DNA from: Methylomusa anaerophila
Lineage (GTDB): Bacteria; Bacillota; Negativicutes; Sporomusales; Sporomusaceae
Assembly: GCF_003966895.1 (NCBI RefSeq)
Contig: NZ_AP018449.1
Coordinates: forward strand, 937,424-1,001,423
Reading direction: 5' to 3'
DNA: 64,000 nucleotides
Below the pieces are notes generated by a model that saw only the letters and a program-made list of their open reading frames with translations, ran no database searches and was not told the origin of the DNA. The translations under genes were made by a program, and so were the position numbers. Of the stretch, positions 8,943 to 16,116 are shown piece after piece. Each line of letters starts with the position of its first letter. Positions within the stretch are counted from its first letter, which is position 1.

Positions 8943-9287
8943 ATGAAAAAGCAGATTGTGGTAAACCTGACAACCTTGCGTTGCTCCTATTTTGAGAATG
9001 ACAGACTGGTCAAGGAATACTCTGTTGGTATTGGAAAGCCATCAACCCCTACGCCCCCAGGAAACTATCAGATTGTTGACAAATTGGTATTTGAAAAAAT
9101 GGGAGATATAGATTTGGGCTCTAGAAGGTTAGTTTTATCATCAGAGAAAACTTGCCTTCATGGTTCATGGAATGGTCCAGTAGAAGGCTATGTTTCCGGT
9201 GGTTGTATCAGAATGTACAATAAAAATATTGAAGAATTGTTTCCAAAAGTGGAGATTGGCACATCTGTAGTTATGATTAACTCGTAA
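8943..9287 (+). CDS. Short YkuD-type L,D-transpeptidase-like protein
   Basis: A 114-aa single-domain YkuD protein. The catalytic signature is present: HGSW near residue 76 and SGGCIRM near residue 89, with the active cysteine in GCIRM. Secreted family members cross-link peptidoglycan stem peptides (3-3 links) or attach proteins to the wall. Here the protein begins MKKQIVVNLTTLRC and has no signal peptide or TM helix, so it either works inside the cell or at the forespore, or is exported otherwise. Start chosen at ATG 8943, after AAAAGGGGTGGG. The domain itself is complete. No neighbouring wall genes. Confidence 0.8.
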   Translation: MKKQIVVNLTTLRCSYFENDRLVKEYSVGIGKPSTPTPPGNYQIVDKLVFEKMGDIDLGSRRLVLSSEKTCLHGSWNGPVEGYVSGGCIRMYNKNIEELFPKVEIGTSVVMINS

Positions 9288-9363
9288 GCTTTTGGGTACA
9301 AAAAAGAAAAAACTTAAACTGACCTTTCCAGAAAAGGAAAAGTAAATTTAAGGTCGTTACGCA

Positions 9364-9580
9364 TCAAGAGCCTATAAACTCTTATAAATCAAGGTGTTAT
9401 AGGCTTCTCCATTTCTAACCTTTTGAGGCGGATCAATAGTGTATAATATGTAAAACGCCAAATCTGGAAACCTGATGTTTTCTCCTACGCCCACGGTGAG
9501 TCAAGGGACGGTCTTGGACTCATTAGCATTTGGGCCGTAATGTTTCCGCCAATGAGTCATCGAACCGTCCCTTGACTCAT
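9364..9580. repeat. Short hairpins between the YkuD and TSUP genes
   Basis: AGCCTATAA and TTATAGGCT pair around 9370-9411. Two half-sites of the dispersed AGTCAAGGGACG repeat occur at about 9496 and 9570 in opposite orientation. No gene is seen. These could terminate transcription from either side. Confidence 0.4.
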
Positions 9581-10332
9581 TCTTTCATAAAAAGCCCAAT
9601 GGTCAGCCCAAAGCCCAGAATAATAATACAAACACGTAATAACTTTTCATTCAGCCGCTGCAGAGCGAGAGCCCCTACCTGGCCGCCTGCGATAGATGCA
9701 ATAGAGGCTATCATGACTTGTGTCCACGCAACATTGCTTGAAAAAAGAAAAATCAAAACGGCGGAAGCGTTCATCACCCCAGCCAGCACATTCTTTGTCG
9801 CTCCTGCATTACGTACAGCTAAGCCGGAAATAGTCAGAGCAGCCAACATTAAGATGCCAATCCCGCCGCCAAAATAGCCGCCGTAAATAGAAATGGCAAA
9901 TTGTGCGATTATAGCTCCAATAGGCCCTAATTGTTTGGAGTTTTCTCGGGTTCGCCGGAAAAAGCTGCCCCACAGGAAAACCAAGGTGGCAAATAGAACC
10001 AGCCATGGCACCAAAAATTCAAAAACAGACACCGGCGTAGCCAACAGAAGAAGCGCCCCCAAAACACCGCCAATCAGACTGATAACAAATAAAGCCTTAA
10101 AGGACAATTGGGGTAAGTCCGAAACATGTTGGCGTCCAGCAAAGCCGGTTGTAATCTGCCCGGGGAAAAGTGCGACCGTCGATGTAATATTTGCCGCCCG
10201 CGCGTCCAGGCCCGTAAACATCAACGCCGGAAAAGTAAGAAACGAGCCTCCGCCAGCCAACGCATTTTGCACACCTGCACAAAAAGCCGCAATAAAAAGA
10301 ACAACAAATGTTATCATATTTAAAGTAACCAC
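9577..10332 (-). CDS. TSUP-family permease (TauE/SafE type)
   Basis: A 251-aa very hydrophobic protein with about eight TM helices and the two TSUP repeats: N-terminal FCAGVQNALAGGGSFLTFPAL and a later YGGYFGGGIGILMLAAL, both with the glycine-rich motif of sulfite/sulfonate/organic-anion exporters. Full length for the family. The protein probably exports a small sulfur-containing or carboxylate anion; substrate cannot be read from sequence. Monocistronic on the minus strand, followed on the upstream side by an interspersed palindromic element. Confidence 0.82.
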   Translation of the reverse strand: MVTLNMITFVVLFIAAFCAGVQNALAGGGSFLTFPALMFTGLDARAANITSTVALFPGQITTGFAGRQHVSDLPQLSFKALFVISLIGGVLGALLLLATPVSVFEFLVPWLVLFATLVFLWGSFFRRTRENSKQLGPIGAIIAQFAISIYGGYFGGGIGILMLAALTISGLAVRNAGATKNVLAGVMNASAVLIFLFSSNVAWTQVMIASIASIAGGQVGALALQRLNEKLLRVCIIILGFGLTIGLFMKE

Positions 10333-10395
10333 CTTGATACCTATTTTACTCCTCCCCGGAACGTTGCGGAGGCAATACTCTTAATCCAATCAAGC

Positions 10396-10560
10396 CTAGT
10401 GGTCTGTAAACGCTAATTCTATAGTGTTCTTGCGAGATCTTTTCCGCCCTGCTTTGTTGTCGTCGGCTTACATATTCCCGATATGCGCGCCTCCTCCGCC
10501 TCGCAGGGCGAAAAACCTCTCGCAATTCATCCTATAGTTTTAGAGTTTACAGACCACTAG
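10396..10560. repeat. Interspersed palindromic element, family P1, copy a
   Basis: A 165-bp element bounded by a perfect 16-bp inverted repeat (CTAGTGGTCTGTAAAC at 10396-10411, its complement at 10545-10560). The asymmetric core reads, on the minus strand, CGAGGCGGAGGAGGCGC then cATATCGGgAATATGT and CCGACGACAACAAAGCA. A second copy in opposite orientation lies at 45454-45616. No coding capacity. MITE-like or REP-like. Confidence 0.8.
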
Positions 10561-10745
10561 CTATGTTTTGTTGAGTTCGTAAGAAAAGCTAACTTCTTGG
10601 ACGATTTTCTTCACCACTAAAGATATTTTCTGTCGTAATTCCAAGGGACAAGGGACAGGTTTATCGTCCCAATCCTAATCATTTCCGATTCAGTATACCA
10701 TCAAGTAAGCGAGGGAACAACTAATCCGTAATGAGTCAAAGCAAC

Positions 10746-10940
10746 CTATGATTTAACCCCTTTAAACCCCTGCATCATGCCAGGTGTAGTATTTATTTGG
10801 TTCGTGGTAGCGCCTTTTTCCAGCGGGATAATCCGGGCCGTTGCCCTGTATTTTCGCATGGTCTCCCCCATCCAAGCGGCAGCGCGGAAAGAGTTTCCCG
10901 TACCCGACATGAAATACAGCGTTGCCTCCTTATAGCTCAC
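10746..10940 (-). pseudogene. EFR1-type flavodoxin/ferredoxin N-terminal fragment
   Basis: Starts at a GTG preceded by GGAAAGGAG and encodes YKEATLYFMSGTGNSFRAA, the FMN-binding P-loop of EFR1-family flavodoxin-ferredoxin fusions. Only ~64 of the expected ~260 residues remain; the flavodoxin core and the two 4Fe-4S motifs are missing and the reading ends MMQGFKGVKS. An eroded gene in a decaying zone. Confidence 0.6.
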
Positions 10941-11069
10941 GGCGCTCTCCTTTCCGGGAACAATTGAACAATTAATCCCTCTGGTATTTTCACCGGACAA
11001 CGAGACTCGAAAGGACGGTTATTATGAACCGGAAATGCTGTTACGGCTCATACGATAAGTTACTATACA

Positions 11070-11125
11070 AATAGTCGAAGTTCCTGCAAACATCAAACAT
11101 TTGCAGGAACTTCGACTATTTTTTC
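11070..11125. terminator. Strong 21-bp stem terminator
   Basis: AATAGTCGAAGTTCCTGCAAA (11070-11090; first 20 bases quoted plus A) and its exact complement (11100-11120) enclose a 9-base loop and are followed by a T run, a textbook intrinsic terminator on the plus strand. On the minus strand it is also preceded by T-rich DNA. No intact gene now feeds into it. Confidence 0.7.
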
Positions 11126-11163
11126 ACCGTTACCAATGATACGGTTCCCCCCGACTAATCTTA
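11120..11163 (-). pseudogene. Relic of the rlmH 3' end
   Basis: The stretch matches the last ~11 codons (ISRGEPYHW) and stop of the intact rlmH at 32882 with few changes, then similarity ends. It shows that a piece of the rlmH locus was copied or moved here, about 1.1 kb from the first Rpn element. Confidence 0.6.
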
Positions 11164-11191
11164 GTAATGTTCTCTTCAAAACTATCTGAAA

Positions 11192-11490
11192 TCATAAATC
11201 GAAAAACAAATCAGAATGAATGATCTCTCTTGTTACCCTAACTTCAAACGGAAAATAATCAGTAACATTTCTAATTTTAAAAATTATATCTCCCGCTAGC
11301 TCGTCTTGCTAAAAATTCTAGTTCCGTTTGTATGTGATCCCATAGAGAGTAATGCACCCAGATGTCGGTAAAATCCGTAAAGTGAAACGTGAGAATATGC
11401 GTATTGGCTCTCATTGAATGCAATATATGGAAATCCCTCGGGAATCCACAATCCGGTAATATCACAGAAAGTTTTCTGACTTAATAGAGC
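11192..11490 (-). pseudogene. Degenerate coding remnant, family not recognised
   Basis: Two frames on the minus strand carry protein-like sequence that would be continuous only with a frameshift near 11305: upstream LWIPEGFPYIAF or, in another frame, FHFTDFTDIWVHYSLWDH; downstream DELAGDIIFKIRNVTDYF to DLFFDL and stop. No start and no ribosome-binding site are seen. A decayed gene is the simplest reading. Confidence 0.35.
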
Positions 11491-11628
11491 GTGTTACTCT
11501 TGGGTATTGGAAGTAAGAATTACTAAACCCAAGTAATTCCGCGTAAACTTTTACAATATGTTTAAGTTCATTATAAGTCAAACCAAAACAGGCACGTGGC
11601 CAAATTTTCAATACTAAAATTCTTATAA

Positions 11629-11892
11629 TTACAAAACTTTTGCCTGGTGATACTCAGTCAATTTTTCGCCCAACTCAACGGCTGTTAAAGAACAACCTGT
11701 TTTGAGAAATGGCAATGCCGCTTCACCTGTTCCGATTCCGATTTTAAGGACGTTGCTTAATTGATTTATTTGTTTATAAGCAAAAATGTCCTCATACAAC
11801 TCTGTAACATAAGTCTGACGCCACTTGTCATATTCAGAGTAAACTGCGTTGAATGTTGTTTCTAAACCTTTAATTATTGGCATTAACATCAC
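11629..11892 (-). pseudogene. SAM-dependent methyltransferase, N-terminal fragment
   Basis: An 87-aa start of a class I methyltransferase: KWRQTYVTELYEDIF, then the SAM-binding loop VLKIGIGTGEAALPFL and TAVELGEKL. It stops after about a third of the usual ~250 aa, so the catalytic second half is gone. Motif I also reads KIGIGTG instead of the usual EIGCGTG. Confidence 0.6.
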
Positions 11893-11978
11893 CGCTTTCG
11901 CTTAATATAAAAAATGTACATTCAAATTTTGGGTTGTTATATTTCTTCTTTTCAAATCAAAACTAGTATAACATTAAA

Positions 11979-12022
11979 ATCAGGTTAAAAAAGATACCAT
12001 TACCCATCTTTTTTAACCTGAT
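11979..12022. terminator. 17-bp perfect inverted repeat
   Basis: ATCAGGTTAAAAAAGAT (11979-11995) and its exact complement (12006-12022) enclose a 10-base loop. Both strands run through A/T tracts, so it may terminate in both directions. It abuts the tRNA-like sequence. Confidence 0.6.
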
Positions 12023-12027
12023 AGCCC

Positions 12028-12095
12028 TGGTGGAATGCTGGGGATTTGAACCCCCAGCACTTTACTATGTAAAATATAGAATAATTACTTATTCC
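12028..12095 (-). other. Degenerate tRNA-like sequence (3' half recognisable)
   Basis: On the minus strand the 3' end reads like a tRNA: a T-arm with loop TTCAAAT between G-rich and C-rich stems, then GCATTCC, A and CCA. Upstream, CTAT-ATTTTAC-ATAG could be an anticodon arm with a UUU anticodon, and GGAAT could pair with ATTCC. A D-arm is missing, two acceptor pairs and one T-stem pair fail, so it is not a normal tRNA. A relic or an attachment-site remnant is likely. Confidence 0.35.
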
Positions 12096-12200
12096 TCTAT
12101 AAACTTCATCTGGTGCCATCCCACAAAGTGCCGCACCCAACCATCAAAGTCTTTATTTTCATAAGCATTCCTCCTATAAACAATAACCTATGAAAATTTA
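12096..12200 (-). pseudogene. Small C-terminal coding scrap
   Basis: A minus-strand frame reads RRNAYENKDFDGWVRHFVGW and ends at TAA soon after (MKFIEE). No start is present; it looks like the tail of a lost gene. Family not recognised. Confidence 0.3.
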
Positions 12201-12389
12201 AATAAAAGCATGTATTCTCCGCTAATTGCTTTTAACTATCTTTTGGTACACTACAAAAATGAATTAATTTATCAAATCCTTGATTCGCAATCCACTTTTC
12301 ATCTCACTGTTTGCTGGTATACGTTGAAAATATTGTTCATCATTAGTAGAGTAATTCTCCCATTATCGAGAAAACCAATAGAAAAAACA

Positions 12390-12424
12390 GGACTCGCTGA
12401 AACAGTTTTCGCGAGTCCTTCCAA
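12390..12424 (-). terminator. rpn intrinsic terminator, copy 1
   Basis: GGACTCGC and GCGAGTCC pair across a 12-base loop just after the rpn stop codon and are followed on the minus strand by TGTTTTTTC. The same hairpin is at 30110-30138. Confidence 0.7.
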
Positions 12425-12428
12425 GGCA

Positions 12429-12713
12429 CTAATCCTTTCTGAGTTTCTCCACTTCTTCCAAAGATAATCCAGTCCCTTTGGAAACATCCGCTGGTAACAG
12501 ACCCATTGCCAAAAGACGTAACGCTGTTTCCCGAATGCCTTCTTCTCTGCCTTCTGCCTTGCCTTCTTCTCTGCCTTCTTCTTTGGCGTAGTACATAGCC
12601 GACAAATGATCACGCAAGGCCTTCTCGCGCATTTCATATAGATATCGCTCTTTATCCTGCTGCAAAAAGCGTTCTTCCGCTGACAAGGCTTTTTGGATCG
12701 CTGGTTCACTCAT
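12429..12713 (-). CDS. Possible RpnS-like internal product, copy 1
   Basis: Inside rpn, in the same frame, an ATG at 12713 (MSEPAIQKALSAEERF) is preceded by GGAGGAG at a spacing of six bases, a ribosome-binding site stronger than that of the full gene. It would give a 94-aa protein containing only the charged helix, the repeat linker and the C-terminal domain, without the nuclease core. In characterised Rpn systems such an in-frame short product neutralises the full-length toxin. Expression here is inferred from the start signal; the internal ribosome-binding site is seen directly. Confidence 0.55.
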   Translation of the reverse strand: MSEPAIQKALSAEERFLQQDKERYLYEMREKALRDHLSAMYYAKEEGREEGKAEGREEGIRETALRLLAMGLLPADVSKGTGLSLEEVEKLRKD

Positions 12714-13292
12714 CACGATCTCCTCCATTTCTTGCGGATTGGCGTAATTCCCCAAATAGGTCAGCCACTTCTCCAACCGTGTTCTCGGTTTTGTTCGGAG
12801 AGTTTTCCATTTCGGCAATTCCAGAAAGTGGACTTCCATATCCCGGTTCAGTCGATAGCCTGTAGCTATATCATAGAGAGAAAATACGCTGTGATGGGGC
12901 TGGGTTTCCGGTAAAAAACTAAAACCCAGCACGTTGATGGTCACGGTACGGCATAGTTCTTTATAAGTCTGCCCACTTTGCAACTGACTTTGATACAATT
13001 TAGCCCAATAGTATAGGGTTCTTTTGTCAATATCCCGTTCATTGACAATCTGCACTTCGATGTTGACGAAACTACCATCACTGGCCTTGCCGAGAATATC
13101 CAGCCGGGACAGTTTATCTTGCAGATGCGCCGGATCCAGTTCTCGCTCCGCTAAAGTAATATCCGTCAATTCTTCGCTGCCGTTGACGCTTAAGACTGAG
13201 TTGAGGAAATTCAGCAATATGTCTTTATGTTCTTCCCGCCCGAATACCCATTTGAACAGATAGTCATTCAGCCGGTTCAAGTCCCATTCCAC
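12429..13292 (-). CDS. Rpn-family PD-(D/E)XK nuclease (RpnL-like), copy 1
   Basis: A 287-aa Rpn (recombination-promoting nuclease, transposase_31/PDDEXK_2) protein. N-terminal DYLFKWVFG and ILLNFLNSVL are typical, and the catalytic core RLDILGKASDGSFVNIEVQ gives the D...ExQ metal site (about residues 68-83). A helical region with many charged residues follows, then the linker EEGREEGKAEGREEG (about 235-250) and a C-terminal helical domain ending SLEEVEKLRKD. Family members cleave DNA and stimulate RecA-independent recombination; some act in phage defence and are held in check by a short protein from an internal start. Starts at GTG 13292. The second copy at 30149 differs by four residues in the linker. 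Confidence 0.88.
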   Translation of the reverse strand: MEWDLNRLNDYLFKWVFGREEHKDILLNFLNSVLSVNGSEELTDITLAERELDPAHLQDKLSRLDILGKASDGSFVNIEVQIVNERDIDKRTLYYWAKLYQSQLQSGQTYKELCRTVTINVLGFSFLPETQPHHSVFSLYDIATGYRLNRDMEVHFLELPKWKTLRTKPRTRLEKWLTYLGNYANPQEMEEIVMSEPAIQKALSAEERFLQQDKERYLYEMREKALRDHLSAMYYAKEEGREEGKAEGREEGIRETALRLLAMGLLPADVSKGTGLSLEEVEKLRKD

Positions 13293-13503
13293 AGCGCTGC
13301 ACCTCGGTTGCCTTTTTCAGAATTCCCTGGTAGTTATAGTATACACCAATCCTGGGATTTACACCATCGTACCTCACGCAGAGTTTCACTTTGAAAGCAA
13401 AAAGTACGTCCCTCCGCTTCCCTGTGTTTGCTGCCTGTGCTTGCTGGAGTGCTATTTATTCCCACTACATGCTTTGAATACGGACCCGACTTTATCATTT
13501 AAG

Positions 13504-13742
13504 TCAAAATACCCTGAATCCATCAATATTGTGGGTTTCATTTTTAAAGCATTTGGCCTTCCGTTCTCTAGACAGTATAGCAAAAAACGGTTGAGATGCC
13601 AGTCACTCTCCCGATTTGCCGAATTGATAACGCACAACCCTACAACGTATTTTTTTCATTCATCGTCTATCGAGTGACAAAAAAGGAACGACAGACTGTG
13701 CGAAAACATTGTTCACGTTAATTTTATTTATCAAGGTTTATG
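13504..13742. other. Intergenic region after Rpn copy 1
   Basis: A minus-strand frame reads SANRESDWHLNRFLLYC and MKPTILMDSGYFDL, possibly a coding relic, but has no credible start and runs into the Rpn block. A GACAAAAAAGGAACG motif near 13677 recurs at 22817 and 23461. Nothing else is supported. Confidence 0.3.
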
Positions 13743-14504
13743 TTATTTGATTGAAGCTTTCATTGCATTGTACATTTTTTCTGTGAATGCGTCAATTTCA
13801 TCTCGTGACATACGCATCCGCTCTACGGAATTGCCATATCCAATTTCCGTTTTGCCTCCTTCTAATTCCTTGAAAATGCCGTTTGCGAAGGCTTCCAGCG
13901 GCTCCATATGTAAGTTTTGCCACGTCCCGTTTAAATCCGTTTTTACTGCCGGTGGAGCTACTTCGATCACTTCTATGGCTGTAGCTGAAAGCTGGTATCT
14001 TAGGCTCACGGTAAAAGAATGAAGTGCCGCTTTCGTGGCTGAATAAATCGGAGTAATCGCAAGGGGCGTAAACGCTAGGCCGGACGTCACATTTATAATA
14101 GCTGCCTCTTTTTTCTCAGCAAAGAATGGTGCGAACAACATAGAAAGATGAATAGGCGCTTCCAGATTTGCCGTAATTTCTTTACTGAAGTAGCCCCAAT
14201 TATTTTTCGCATCTGCTTTTAACACATTGAAACGCTGGGAAACCCCTGCATTGTTGACTAATACATTTACCTCCGGATAATTCACTGTTACCCAGTCAAA
14301 TAATGCGGAACGCTCGGATTCTCTCGTCAAATCGCATGGATAGGTAATGATGCCCGGCAAAGTTTCTTGGGCTTTTTGAAGTACGTCTTTACGCCGTCCG
14401 CAAATGATTACCTGATTTCCCCCCTTGATAAAGCGTTCCGCAAAAGCCAGCCCGATGCCGGAACCTCCACCAGTAATGAGTATTGTGTTTCCAGATAGTT
14501 TCAT
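13743..14504 (-). CDS. Short-chain dehydrogenase (DltE-like)
   Basis: A ~253-aa classical SDR. The Rossmann motif ILITGGGSGIGLAFAERF opens the protein, NNAG (VLVNNAGVS) lies near residue 85, and the catalytic Ser/Tyr/Lys set is in INVTSGLAF and PIYSATKAALHSF. The overall pattern resembles the DltE group (NAD(P)-dependent oxidoreductases of unknown substrate). Start at ATG 14504 is chosen because AAAGGTGGA lies just upstream. Monocistronic on the minus strand, downstream of the MFS gene on the same strand with a ~140-bp gap. Confidence 0.85.
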   Translation of the reverse strand: MKLSGNTILITGGGSGIGLAFAERFIKGGNQVIICGRRKDVLQKAQETLPGIITYPCDLTRESERSALFDWVTVNYPEVNVLVNNAGVSQRFNVLKADAKNNWGYFSKEITANLEAPIHLSMLFAPFFAEKKEAAIINVTSGLAFTPLAITPIYSATKAALHSFTVSLRYQLSATAIEVIEVAPPAVKTDLNGTWQNLHMEPLEAFANGIFKELEGGKTEIGYGNSVERMRMSRDEIDAFTEKMYNAMKASIK

Positions 14505-14666
14505 ACCAATTCCACCTTTCATTTTAATTACTTAGAATATTAACTACCGAACTCACGAAAATTTTCACTCCATATTTCAACAGATAGTTCCCATACGCCG
14601 GCAACACCTCCCCCAGCAACTACATATGCCATTTAACTACTGGTTTTCAGACAAACCTTAAAGTGG

Positions 14667-15887
14667 TTAGGCTATTTCTTTAACTTCATCCTCCATACGA
14701 ATAAAGAACGAAGCCAATAAGCCAAAGCATAAGAAAAAAGCCAAAGCCAGGAAAGTAAAGAAATAGCTACCTGATTTCAATATGTTCAGCGTAAGAATGG
14801 GGCCAATGCTGGCACCGGCAAAGAGAATAAATGTATAGGCAGATATCGCGGCCCCTCTTACTTTCCCCCCCAGCCGGCCGATAATGGCTACTACCGTAGG
14901 AGCGAAGACAGCAAGCCCAGCGATAAAGAGGATGCTGGCGACGACGATTAATAATAAATTGTTGCTAATTCCCAGCAACAGCAATCCAATGATGGACAGT
15001 GCCATTCCGGCACGCAGGACTGAAAACAGCCCGTGTTTCTCCACTAATTGCCCGGAAAAAGGTGACAGAAGCATACCGATAATACCCATAGACCGAACAT
15101 AGAATATCTGCTGGGCGGTAAAACCGAACAAAGGGCTGCTTAGATAATGATTCAACGCAGTGTACATGCCCACGAAGGAAAAAAGTATTGTTAAGGCGAT
15201 TGCATAGGAACAAAGTAAAGATTTTTGAGTTAGAATCGTTCCCATTTGTCTGAATATCGTAATTATACTTGTATTGACACATGTAACAGGACTTTGGGGA
15301 ATGAACCACAAGATCAAAAAGGCTGTCACCGCATAAATAACACCCAGAAGATAAAATATAAGATTCCATCCATAAAGCTGACTGATGTAACTGCTGAAGA
15401 TCTGGCCGATAATACCGGCCATGAGAAATCCTGTATTGATGAAACCAATTGTCGTTACCTGCTTTTGCGGCGGAAATACTTCTACAACATAAGCTAGGGC
15501 TACCGGTGAAAAAGTTGCTGCCGCCGCTCCCTGTAGACCACGAAATAGAATTAGCCAGGACAGGTCGGTAATGAATCCCATCAGCAGCGAAATGAATGCC
15601 AAAATAGATAATCCTGATAAAATGATGATTTTGCGGCCAAAGCGGTCGGATAACGGTCCGTAAAAAAGGCAGCCAAGCGCAAAACAGAAGGAAAAAGAGC
15701 TGCTGGTCCAGGCCGCCTGTGTCGGCGCAACCTTAAAAATGTCTGTAAAAGTTGAGATTAAGGGTATAGTGATATAAAGACTCGACATAATTACCAAACC
15801 GGACCAGAATAAGACGACAGTCATAAGTGAATAACTTTGTGATGATCCCTGAAATGCTTTCTTTGCGGGGTTATATAGTAATTCCAA
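14667..15887 (-). CDS. MFS multidrug/metabolite exporter
   Basis: About 406 aa with 12 predicted TM helices. The MFS loop motif GPLSDRFGRKIIIL follows TM2, and FRGLQGAAAATFSPVALAYV is the TM4-5 region typical of the YnfM/Bcr-like drug exporters. I choose the TTG at 15887 because GGGAGG precedes it at eight bases; the longer TTG start at 15953 lacks such a site and adds residues unlike the family. A MarR-type box (15985-16000) lies upstream, and the cognate marR is probably the gene at 17558, now separated by an insertion. Confidence 0.82.
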   Translation of the reverse strand: MELLYNPAKKAFQGSSQSYSLMTVVLFWSGLVIMSSLYITIPLISTFTDIFKVAPTQAAWTSSSFSFCFALGCLFYGPLSDRFGRKIIILSGLSILAFISLLMGFITDLSWLILFRGLQGAAAATFSPVALAYVVEVFPPQKQVTTIGFINTGFLMAGIIGQIFSSYISQLYGWNLIFYLLGVIYAVTAFLILWFIPQSPVTCVNTSIITIFRQMGTILTQKSLLCSYAIALTILFSFVGMYTALNHYLSSPLFGFTAQQIFYVRSMGIIGMLLSPFSGQLVEKHGLFSVLRAGMALSIIGLLLLGISNNLLLIVVASILFIAGLAVFAPTVVAIIGRLGGKVRGAAISAYTFILFAGASIGPILTLNILKSGSYFFTFLALAFFLCFGLLASFFIRMEDEVKEIA

Positions 15888-15961
15888 TCTGAATGCCTCC
15901 CAAACATATTTTAAAACTTGGCTATTATGGCTTTCTTGAGCACGATTACGCAAGCATTACA

Positions 15962-16094
15962 GCGATAATCCAAAACAACAATAATTAGACAAGCTAATTA
16001 CTCGAATAGAAAAATTAGCCAGGCAAATTAAATGCGGAAATAAAAAATCGGTGCATCATTTTATAGACCGATCTTTATTAATAACTGCAGCAAA
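15962..16094. repeat. Direct repeat copy A: old MFS promoter region with marR 3' end
   Basis: This 133-bp block matches 17460-17591 with scattered changes and one base of length difference. Its far end (16056-16094) still encodes the last codons of MarR (LLQLLIKIGL and stop) but without the rest of the gene. It contains the MFS upstream region including TTAGACAAGCTAATTA. The pair marks the borders of an inserted map-araC segment. Confidence 0.8.
15985..16000. promoter_or_regulatory. Candidate MarR box, MFS promoter
   Basis: TTAGACAAGCTAATTA is an imperfect palindrome (TTAG-N5-CTAA) repeated at 17483-17498 (one mismatch) and, as TTTCCCAAGCTAATTA, at 18028-18043 upstream of marR. The shared AGCTAATTA suggests one regulator binds all three. 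Confidence 0.5.
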
Positions 16095-16116
16095 TGTTTT
16101 GCGACACGCTTTTTCG

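Larger units (their letters stand above)
12210..13503 (-). mobile_element. Rpn element, copy 1 (1,294 bp)
   Basis: This block is nearly identical to 29930-31211. Similarity begins at ATGTATTCTCC and ends at TTTATCATTTAAG, with unrelated flanks on both sides of both copies. It contains one rpn gene, its promoter region and its terminator. No terminal inverted repeats are evident. The only length difference between copies is 12 bp inside rpn. The boundaries were set by comparing both copies by eye. Confidence 0.8.

Noticed and set aside
11277..11465. 62-aa minus-strand ORF as a real gene
   Set aside because: Competing frames in the same stretch look equally protein-like and join only through a frameshift; it is better described as a degenerate remnant.
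12299..12709. 136-aa minus-strand frame (and its counterpart at 30019-30417) overlapping rpn in another frame
   Set aside because: Lysine/arginine-rich translation of the repeat linker in the wrong frame, with no ribosome-binding site; the in-frame internal start is the better supported second product.
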